5,295 nt of DNA from Candidatus Omnitrophota bacterium (lineage in GTDB: Bacteria > Omnitrophota > Gorgyraeia > JABMRN01): NCBI GenBank assembly GCA_013202515.1, contig JABMRN010000201.1:1-5295 (forward strand), given 5' to 3'. The notes below the pieces were generated by a model that worked only from the letters and a program-made list of their open reading frames with translations, was not told where the DNA came from and made no database searches. The translations under genes were made by a program, and so were the position numbers. Below, in pieces: positions 1 to 5,295 of this stretch (position 1 is the first letter of the stretch; every line of letters starts with the position of its first letter).

Positions 1-3000
1 AGATAATACCTTTTGCTTGCTTCGTTTTCTTCTAATTTAGGCCCTAGGCCTTCGAGCTGTCTTTTTTTTACGTCGAATGATTTTACTTTAGCTTTTATTG
101 TGTTTTCTAAGGCTTTTGCCTCTTTGAAAAGTTTCCATTTTTTATCATCATTTTGTTCTTCTATGTATTTTTCCCAAAGCTTATCTATTGCCTCTTTTAA
201 AGACAGTATTTCTTGTTTTAAGGCCTCCAGCTCTTTTTGTTCGGGAGACAATTGAGCGATATCCCTGCTTATAGGCGCAATCTTCTTAACGCTTTCTGTT
301 ATCTTTTCCATATCAGGCTCTGGCAGCTTGCGATCTATAATGCCGGGGACTCCAGCTAATATGCCTTCCGGTCCGAATAGCCCGGTCGGCGTAGTTATCT
401 CAGGTTCTCCTTTTTTTCTTACGAGTGGTTCGACAGCTACATCGCTCGGTTTAGCGGGTTTTGTAACCGGAACTTTAGAAGGTTTTAGAGGGAAGAAATA
501 TTGCCATATACCAACAAAGAATCCTGCAATTGCTCCCGCTATATATATAAAAAAGCCTGCTATACCATCCCAAATGGTTCTAAAAAATCCTTTATCTTCT
601 GCTTCTTCGGCTGCTTTAGGAGCAGGTTTTACTTTTAGTTTCAGGGGAAGTCTGGTTGGGGCAGCATACTCTTCAAGAGGAGTAACTTCTTCGATAGCTA
701 ACCTGGCCTGTCTTTCAGCTTCTTGTCTTTCGGCAATAAGTTGTTTCTGGCGCTCGGCTTCTATTCTTGCCTCTTCTGCTTTTCTTCTTTCTATCTCAAG
801 CCTTTTTACTCTTTCGGCTTCCTCAGCTGCTTTTCTTTCGGCTTCAAGCCTTGTTTCTTCAGCTTTTCTATCAGCCTCAAGTCCGGCTTCCTCATCTTTT
901 TCTCTTTCAGCTTCTGGTTCTGTAGGAATAGGTTTTTTGGCCTCCTCTATAACACTAGGCTCTACTAATTTATTTCCGATCTCTTTTGCTATTTTCGGAT
1001 CATGAAGCATCTTGACCATAGCCATCGTCAGCATTTCCGGTCCGATTAAATCCTTTTTTCTTATAAGGCCATTATCATCATGGAACCTATTGCTTGCGTT
1101 TATTGTCTCGGTTCCACACTTACCATCTATGCCATGTTTTGGCAATTCGTATCCCATGGCTACAAGCATTGTCTGCCAGATTTTTACATTCTCATCAAAC
1201 ACTTTTGAATTATATCTAAGCAGGCCTCCGTTATTAATAAATGCCGTTAAGTTTAAGATGGGCCTTAAAGCTGTCTGGTATTCTTCCCTTTTATCCGGGT
1301 GTTCATTTACGAAATGTAATAAGGTATTTAGTCTTGCTGTTGTATCGCTTATGCCAAGAATATCCTCTAATGCCACAGGCAAAGATCTTTCTTCAGTAAT
1401 AGTTGGCTTAATCGGTTCTTCTTTTACTGATTTTAATGCTTCAGCAGGAACGCGTGAGGCTGATGCCAACATTATTTGTTCTTCTTTTACCGGACCTAAG
1501 AATTGCTTTACAATGTTTGCCCTTTGAGCAATTGTTAAATCTTTTGATGCAGGCACAGAACGAAGAGAAAGATTTTTTCTGTTATATATAGCTTCAAACG
1601 CCTCTTTGTGCTCGTTTACATATATATCAACAACCTTGCCTTTTATGCTTTTACTTATTCTGTCAGCGACTACAAATCTTCCCAATCCCGGCAATTCAAC
1701 CACGCTGCCAAGAGGTAAGTTTTCTTCCAATTCAGAGGAAACCGCTATCATGCCTTTTTGTAAAGGCATATTGTTAAGAGCAGAAAGCCCTGCATACTTA
1801 GGCCCGTTGCAAAGTTCACAGCCACAATAAGCGGTTGTTCTGGCGCCACTAATTATAATACCTGCTTCAAAACTGTTTATTAAATTTGCGGGTACTAAAT
1901 CTTCTATGGAAATTTCACCGGCAGATTCAGGCATAAGGTGCTCTTTTTTGTCTTTAGGAATATTAGCAAGCTGTGTCGGCGTCATCCCAGTCATCGTAGA
2001 AACAAGAGGTATAAGCATTGGAGAAACACCAGTTGTTTCGGGTTCCTTAGGAGGAGGAGGCGCTGCGCCAGCTGCTTCAGTGGTAATCGGAGGAGTAATT
2101 GCGGGAGTTGCTTTTTTCTCATCTGTTTGTTTTGGGACTTCAGCTTTTGATTCTTCTTTTTCTGCTACAATACCTTTTGCTAATTTTGTTACGGCCGGAG
2201 GGCCCCTTGCATCAACTTCCTCTTTTCTTGGCCCCTGCAATAAAGCTGCCTCTACTTCCTTGCTAACGGCTCCCAAAAGTTTTGGGCTTATTCCATCTTG
2301 CTCCGAGACGGATATATCAGTTTCCACCTGCGAAGCAACCGCAGCACCCGCTGATAAATGTCCGAACATAATACTTGTTGCTGTTAAAATAGCTGTACTT
2401 TGCACAATTTTTTTAGGTCTAAACATCTTTTCCATCGCCAAACTCACGCTATTGGGCGTAGCCATTATTTTAAAAATAATCGCAGGAATGGCAAGTATGA
2501 TTAAGGCCGCGATTGCTAATGAGGTCGGACTTAGCGTTCCCATAAGTCCGTATATGCTCCCAAGGGCACCGGCTCCTGCTGTCAGCCCAATAACAACTCC
2601 TCGAGCTGTAAAAAGATTTGTTTTAAATATGTAATCAACATTAATCTGTATTTTCTCAAATAGCGTTTTTTTGATTGGTGTCTTTAGTAATGAGGGGGCT
2701 GTTTCCTTGTATAGCTTACGCTGTCCTATCACCTGCTGAATACCGGCTCCCGCAATTATCACGCCTACTATTGCTCCGCCTATAATCACCGCTGTAGGGC
2801 TCGCACTATATAAAGGTACAAGATATTCGACTAATGCGCTGAACAAAGTAACGGCTAAGAGCGCTCCCACAACATGCGGAAATTCTATATGCTTTTTACG
2901 TATTCCTATAAAATGCCATAAATGCACAATTGTTATTGTTCCCACTATGCCGAAACCAATTAACCCGAGTGAGCTAGCACCTAACACCTTATATATGCCG

Positions 3001-5295
3001 GCTGTTAGAATCAAGGTGGCTATTGCCTGAACAAATGTATCAAGGCCTTCTTTAAACGGCTTTGATGCTTCTGCATGGGGCTTTTTCAAATTTGAAACAT
3101 TAACCGCTATCGTAACTAGATATGATATCGCACCTATAATAGCTGATAAAAGGGCTAGGGTTAAAAGCGGGTTCGATACCCCAGGTAAAAGCATTCCTAA
3201 AAGCATCATGAAATTAGTTTCTGCCCCAGCTGTCACAAAACTCACCAAAATCAACATTATGGTTGTCAGCGGAGCAAGCATATTAACGGGTGAAAGAATG
3301 ATTCTGTTAAGCAGGAACTTAGGCCCTGCCTTGAGCATCCCTTCTTCGGTTTCATATTTTTCAAGCATAGCGCTGATATCTTTTGAGGAAGTGTCTTTTG
3401 CCTGTAGGCTTTTTAATAATGGCTTAAATGCTACCATAAGGATTCCGAGCGTAGCCGCAACAAATAATGCTGTCTCGGGAGATATGCTTGTAATGCTTTC
3501 AGGCACATAATTAAAAATATTTACTAGATTGCCCAGTCCATCAGGTCCTGATTGTCCTGAAAGAACTGCCAAAAATGAGAAAAATCCAAAGGTGAATCTG
3601 GTTAATTTCCATAATACAAAAGTGAAGGCGCTCAGAATAGCTACCCGCCAGGCAATACTGTATGTTCCACCCAGCGCTTTTTCTATCTTCGGCTGAATAC
3701 CGGACTCTTGCTTAATTCGTTCTGCCACTTCTTTTTCGCTGCCGATTAGCTTACTTATGATAAAGATTGCTGTTCCCCTGTTAACGCTGAGAAGAGTATC
3801 TCTAAATTGGTTGCGTGTAACTGTAGCCTGCGTTAATATGGGGTCGACTTGCGATGCTTGCTGCGCCCATGAAACCCTTCTAACGCGCACTTTATAATTC
3901 TCGAGCTCCAACAGAAATTCACCCCAGGCCGCGAGCAACTGCTGCTTTGTTATCTCGGTAACAATCTTTTTTAAATAGTTTTCGATAGAAGTTGATATAT
4001 CCTCTGAATAGATAATACTAACGGCTAATTTTTCATCAACTGTAATCCCAAGCTTACCTAAAGCATTTTTCAGCACTTCTCTTTTTTGCTCAAATGTTGC
4101 TTCCTTACTGATGGCTATTGCTATTTCATCTGTTCTACTTCTAAGAAGTTTGCCAAGAGTCTTTTTGTGGTCGAAAAGTGTATCGGCATATGTATCATCA
4201 CTCAGGTTGCGAAGCATCTCAGTATAAACCGTCCATATACTTTTTCTGCCTTCCACGCCTTCTATGGTAGTTTCCTTAAATAAAAGGTTGTCTATCCTTT
4301 TTTGGTGAGATGAGCTCTCGATAAGACTATCTTCTATCTTTTTGTAGAGTTGACTCAATACATTTTTTCTTACTATCACTCTGCCTTTTTCGGCTTTTCT
4401 TTCATCCTTTATACCCAAACCCTGATCATCAAGCTCTACAATATTTCCTTTTCTTTCTGCATTTTTTACTGTTCTTTCAAGCGCGTTAAGACCGGTTTGT
4501 TCTAAATGCCAATACTGCCTGAGCGCATCATCTTCGGCGCACCAGAATGCTTTTAAGATACCGCTTGTTGCTTCAAGATGTCCTCCGTCTTCATCTTCTA
4601 CAAATCTAGGCCTTCCTATACGTCCGCTAAACTGTTTAAAAAGCGCTAAATATGGAGAAAAGAAAGTTGAAATACCAATGAATCCTTCGCCTCCTGCTAA
4701 AAGTTCCGCAACAAGCTGATAATCCTGCCCTCTGCTACCCATGTTTGTTAAAAATGTTACAGTGCGCGCTTTTCCGGCTTCATTCCTTACGATATCCCTT
4801 ATGGCATCCAAATTTCCTTCTGTTCCATATATGGTAATTTCCTCGACCTTAACGCCATTATCTTTAATGTATTTCGATGCTTCTTTTCTGGCTGCATTAA
4901 GAATCTTTTCGCGCTCCTCTGTATCTTTTACTGCGCGCGCTTTGGATAAATTGTAGTCCCAGCCTAATTCCGCAGCCAGCGTAAAAATTGCTTCTCTTAC
5001 TTCATTCTCTGATTCACAGTGCACGAGTGATGAATTGCCTTCATTTAAGTTTGCCACGACTTCTTTTGTGTAAAGGTTTCTTTTTCTTTCCTTAGTCGAA
5101 GATAGAACCGGCCTGTGAACTTCTTTGAGTCTCGTAGAGGAATATCTTATATCTTTTTCTTCAGGACGAAAGGTTTTGGTGTTTGTTCCCCATATTTTAT
5201 CAATACCGCGCGGCATAGTTCCTGTCATTAGGCCGTATTTTCTTATTAATGGATTGCCATGTTTATTTTCAAGGTTTACAAAGATATGGAGCGGC
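1..5295 (-). CDS. Giant SecA-like ATPase fused to a multipass membrane domain and peptidoglycan-active/binding domains (partial at both ends)
   Basis: One uninterrupted minus-strand frame of 1764 codons (bases 5294 to 3) fills the window, with neither start nor stop inside. Domains in order: SecA-type motor C-terminal half (residues 1-268), SecA wing/scaffold (269-530), about 11 transmembrane helices (547-988), Pro-rich linker (991-1145), 3D domain (1146-1235), PG_binding_1-like domain (1365-1430), charged coiled coil (1461-1536), lone hydrophobic helix (1569-1602) and a second charged helix (1683-1764). The Walker A/B half of the motor must lie upstream, beyond base 5295. Adding roughly 400 residues for it gives a protein above 2100 residues, against about 800-900 for ordinary SecA. 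The normal SecA Cys-rich tail is absent and the membrane region takes its place. The likely role is an envelope machine with a cytoplasmic ATPase and an extracytoplasmic wall-binding arm; this is inferred from the domain order. An ordinary secA gene is unlikely, and the substrate is unknown. No regulatory sequence is visible. Confidence 0.93.
3..248 (-). other. Charged helix, probable coiled coil, running off the window, residues 1683-1764
   Basis: After SPEQKELEALKQEILSLKEA (1683-1702) the chain is rich in Lys, Glu, Leu and Ile with heptad-like spacing (L1689, L1692, I1696, L1699, I1703, L1706). It continues through WEKYIEEQNDDKKWKLFKEA to about 1748. A glycine/proline break (GLGP, 1749-1752) precedes the last visible residues. 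No stop codon is reached at base 3, so the protein continues past the left edge. Confidence 0.65.
249..488 (-). other. Lys/Pro-rich linker, then a Gly/Pro-rich segment of unknown function, residues 1603-1682
   Basis: The first part is a basic, proline-rich linker (KPSKVPVTKPAKPSD, 1604-1618). A compact stretch follows, TPTGLFGPEGILAGVPGIID (1635-1654), unusually rich in Gly, Pro and aliphatic residues and short of charge. A helical lead-in to the final coiled segment comes last. I recognise no family. The Gly/Pro-rich stretch is too short and broken for a membrane helix and could be a loop or docking motif. Confidence 0.45.
489..590 (-). other. Isolated hydrophobic helix with glycine-zipper pattern, residues 1569-1602
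   Basis: A single hydrophobic stretch of about 28 residues (1574-1601) between a charged segment (AAEEAEDKG before it) and a Lys/Pro-rich segment (LKPSK after it). Glycines at 1577, 1580, 1587, 1591 and 1595 include a GxxxGxxxG series (G1587, G1591, G1595). Aromatic residues cluster at both ends (F1570, F1571, W1575, F1581, F1582 and W1597, Y1599, F1600, F1601), as in membrane-interface belts. The best reading is a transmembrane helix able to pack tightly with itself or a partner. Passing back through the cytoplasmic membrane, entering the outer membrane, or folding as a hairpin are all possible. Confidence 0.7.
687..914 (-). other. Charged TolA-like coiled coil, residues 1461-1536
   Basis: About 75 residues made almost wholly of Glu, Ala, Arg, Lys and Leu/Ile, with recurring EAERKAAEEAERVKRLE-type units (roughly 1473-1531). 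There is no proline or glycine from 1472 on. Leu/Ile/Val recur every three to four residues (L1472, L1483, V1496, L1499, I1501, I1511, L1519, I1520). This indicates a long single helix or coiled coil, as in the TolA spacer, which bridges the periplasm. The plus strand is correspondingly pyrimidine-rich here. It probably acts as a rod or a dimerisation element, and it has no enzymatic role. Confidence 0.8.
1005..1202 (-). other. Domain: PG_binding_1-like peptidoglycan-binding domain, residues 1365-1430
   Basis: This is a three-helix domain that attaches enzymes to the cell wall. The pattern is clear: VKIWQTMLVAMGYELPKHGI (1370-1389) is the V-x-x-[LW]-Q-x-x-L-x-x-x-G-Y motif. It is followed by DGKCGTETINASNRFHDDNG (1390-1409), which matches DGxxGxxTxxAxxxFQxxxG. 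L1410 through I1417, then GPEMLTMAM (1418-1426), match the closing G-x-x-T-x-x-x-L part. FH replaces the common FQ, and a cysteine (C1393) sits in the DGxxG loop. Its place after a 3D domain resembles wall hydrolases that carry a separate binding module, and it supports an extracytoplasmic location for this part of the protein. Confidence 0.85.
1203..1589 (-). other. Helical/charged inter-domain region between 3D and peptidoglycan-binding domains, residues 1236-1364
   Basis: This stretch connects the two wall-directed domains. It holds a helix-like part at about 1252-1282, a charged linker with Lys, Glu and Pro (1288-1303), and a second helical part at 1306-1354 that contains HFVNEHPDKREEYQTALRPI (1327-1346). 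No known family is recognised. The second helical part may be the lead-in of the peptidoglycan-binding fold that follows, or a small independent helical domain. Confidence 0.5.
1590..1859 (-). other. Domain: 3D domain (double-psi beta-barrel, lytic-transglycosylase-like), residues 1146-1235
   Basis: The 3D family is named for three conserved aspartates and includes the catalytic barrel of MltA and stationary-phase or resuscitation-type muralytic proteins. It cuts, or is related to enzymes that cut, the glycan strands of peptidoglycan. The sequence TTAYCGCELCNG at residues 1153-1164 matches the TAYCxCxxC start of one 3D subfamily. GMIAVSSELEENLPLGSVVE (1181-1200) matches the strand normally read as AVDPxxIPLGTxV. 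GLGRFVVADR (1203-1212) followed by IKGKVVDIYVNEHKEAF (1217-1233) matches the strand usually read as G-x-F-V-V-x-D-R-G-G-x-IKG-x-RIDVYF. Two of the three aspartates are present (D1211 and D1223). The first is replaced by serine (S1186/S1187), and the spacing between the two retained aspartates is one residue longer than the common form. Activity is therefore uncertain; wall binding or a degenerate enzyme is possible. Confidence 0.8.
1860..2324 (-). other. Pro/Ala/Glu/Lys-rich extracytoplasmic linker, residues 991-1145
   Basis: Low-complexity, charged and proline-containing sequence between the membrane region and the 3D domain. It includes alternating Lys/Glu stretches (about 1037-1062), Thr/Pro repeats (1063-1072) and a run of four prolines at 1079-1082 encoded by four consecutive CCT codons. 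A mildly hydrophobic patch at 1089-1104 (VSPMLIPLVSTMTGM) is too short and proline-broken for a confident membrane helix. Such linkers often span the periplasm in envelope proteins such as TonB. Here it would let the wall-directed domains reach the peptidoglycan. No enzymatic motif is seen. Confidence 0.7.
2325..2420 (-). other. Last membrane helix, signal-peptide-like, residues 959-990
   Basis: The segment begins with a basic cluster (R959, K961, K962), continues with a hydrophobic run from about 963 to 978, and ends in a small-residue stretch AGAAVASQ (982-989). After it the chain turns acidic and polar (VETDISVSEQD). This has the n-, h- and c-region shape of a Sec signal peptide, with Ala-x-Ala and Ala-x-Ser possibilities at its end. 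In frame, methionines at 954 and 957 precede it, but no clear Shine-Dalgarno sequence stands before them. The simplest reading is the final transmembrane helix that leads the chain out of the cytoplasm. Cleavage by signal peptidase after about residue 987 is possible but unproven. Confidence 0.5.
2331..3656 (-). other. Domain: polytopic membrane region, about 11 helices, residues 547-988
   Basis: A long alternation of hydrophobic stretches and short charged loops. Helices read by eye: about 551-578, 606-624, 665-690, 710-733 (with a possible re-entrant stretch 695-709), 753-772, 776-797, 806-829, 834-856, 896-918, 925-942 and 964-986. Lys/Arg-rich loops fall at 624-663, 734-752, 798-804, 857-895 and 942-963, on alternate sides, as the positive-inside rule predicts if the SecA part is cytoplasmic. 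The connections on the other side are short and nearly uncharged. An odd helix count puts the following region outside the cytoplasmic membrane. I do not recognise the family. The number of helices is close to that of SecY (10), but I see no SecY motif. The first helix is weak because K563 and R566 interrupt it, so the count could be off by one or two. Confidence 0.82.
3705..4490 (-). other. Domain: SecA helical wing/scaffold-like region, residues 269-530
   Basis: This region continues the SecA fold directly after the motor. VKNAERKGNIVELDD at residues 276-290 aligns by eye with the SecA segment IANAQRKVESRNFDI that starts the long scaffold helix. A later stretch, LLAAWGEFLLELENYKVRVR at 453-472 followed by a Q-x-DP at 481-485 and TRNQFRDTL near 495, parallels the SecA segment with the conserved Trp in LDSLWKEHLAAMDYLR, then AQKDP and the KRESFSMF helix. 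W457 corresponds to that Trp. In SecA this part contacts the translocating chain and the SecY channel and links ATP hydrolysis to movement. Here it ends near residue 530 and passes almost at once into membrane helices. The zinc-binding CxCx8C[HC] tail of SecA is missing. Confidence 0.8.
4491..5294 (-). other. Domain: SecA-type motor, second ATPase half (NBD2), residues 1-268
   Basis: This is the C-terminal half of a SecA/DEAD-like motor. In SecA it closes over ATP bound by the first half and drives polypeptide through the membrane channel. Visible landmarks: YGLMTGTMPRG at residues 20-30 matches the SecA GMTGTA element. SLVHCESENEV near residue 85 sits where SecA has its PVLVGT strand (motif IV region). 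TNMGSRGQDY at 183-192 matches motif V (TNMAGRGTDI). QFSGRIGR at 221-228 matches motif VI (QLRGRSGR) and keeps both arginines of GRxGR, R225 and R228. The order and rough spacing match SecA. Substitutions are strong: AGRGTDI has become GSRGQDY, and the GTERHES element before motif VI is not recognisable (ISTFFSPYLAL instead). It is therefore a divergent paralogue rather than housekeeping SecA. The Walker A and DEAD motifs lie outside the window, so ATPase competence cannot be judged here. Confidence 0.85.

Noticed and set aside
541..551. TA-rich tract (atatatataaa) as a promoter element
   Set aside because: It lies within the codons for the lone hydrophobic helix (Phe-Ile-Tyr-Ile) and has no paired -35-like element or gene start next to it.
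328..1005. Plus-strand open frame of 225 codons, Ser/Ala/Phe-rich
   Set aside because: It is antisense to the coiled coil, the lone membrane helix and their linkers. Its Ser/Leu/Ala/Phe-rich composition is what the complement of a Glu/Ala/Arg/Lys-rich coding strand produces, and it has no recognisable domain.
1750..1769. Perfect 8-bp inverted repeat with a 4-base loop
   Set aside because: It lies inside the 3D-domain coding sequence, has no T-run after it on the coding strand, and simply encodes MPLQKGM. One such hairpin is expected by chance in a sequence of this size.
1809..1826. CGCELC cysteine cluster as the SecA C-terminal zinc-binding tail
   Set aside because: The spacing differs from the SecA CxCx8C[HC] pattern, it lies more than 600 residues after the scaffold, and it fits the TAYCxCxxC beginning of a 3D domain.
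2419..2435. Internal translation start at residue M954 or M957 for a separate exported protein
   Set aside because: No clear Shine-Dalgarno sequence or stop codon precedes it, and the frame is open throughout, so a separate gene is not supported.
1906..2634. Plus-strand open frame of 242 codons, Gly/Ser/Ile-rich
   Set aside because: It is antisense to the linker and the last membrane helices. It has no domain, and the minus-strand frame here is continuous with recognisable domains on both sides.
2331..3656. Membrane region as a fused SecY
   Set aside because: The helix number is similar, but I could not find a SecY signature by eye. I left the family unnamed.
13..4956. Other short plus-strand frames (about 13-255, 723-968, 1012-1527, 1606-1830, 1938-2150, 3208-3510, 4086-4283, 4741-4956)
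   Set aside because: All lie opposite the single minus-strand gene, some overlap one another in different frames, and none shows a domain.

Overview
The whole window is the interior of one very large protein-coding gene on the minus strand. Reading the reverse complement from base 5294 down to base 3 gives 1764 consecutive sense codons. There is no stop, no frameshift and no intergenic gap, and the frame runs off both ends. I number residues from the right edge of the window: residue n begins at base 5297-3n. The true start lies beyond base 5295 and the stop lies below base 1. I see no RNA gene, mobile element, CRISPR array, promoter or terminator. The reading frames on the plus strand are antisense shadows.

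Layout in protein order (right to left on the plus strand): (1) residues 1-268 match the second half of a SecA-type ATPase motor, including the MTGT element and helicase motifs V and VI. (2) Residues 269-530 match the SecA helical wing/scaffold. (3) Residues 547-988 are a multipass membrane region of about 11 helices that replaces the usual SecA C-terminal tail. (4) Residues 991-1145 are a Pro/Ala/Glu/Lys-rich linker. (5) Residues 1146-1235 are a 3D domain, a double-psi beta-barrel related to peptidoglycan lytic enzymes. (6) Residues 1365-1430 are a peptidoglycan-binding domain of the PG_binding_1 type. (7) Residues 1461-1536 are a charged TolA-like coiled coil. (8) Residues 1569-1602 are an isolated hydrophobic helix with a GxxxGxxxG pattern. 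(9) Residues 1683-1764 are another charged, probably coiled, helix running off the window.

The topology is self-consistent. The Lys/Arg-rich loops of the membrane region fall on the side expected for the cytoplasm, where the SecA motor must sit. An odd number of helices then places the linker, 3D domain and peptidoglycan-binding domain outside the cytoplasmic membrane. The inferred machine is a cytoplasmic SecA-like motor joined through its own membrane domain to an envelope-facing, cell-wall-binding and possibly wall-cutting module. The sequence does not say what is moved, if anything.

Organism: a bacterium, because of the SecA and peptidoglycan-related domains. Base composition is moderate and A+T-leaning, with AGA/AGG and ATA used often for Arg and Ile. 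Very large genes with mixed membrane, SecA-like and wall-degrading parts recall what I remember of Omnitrophota and other suspected predatory or epibiotic lineages. That placement is an inference from memory and is not shown by the sequence.
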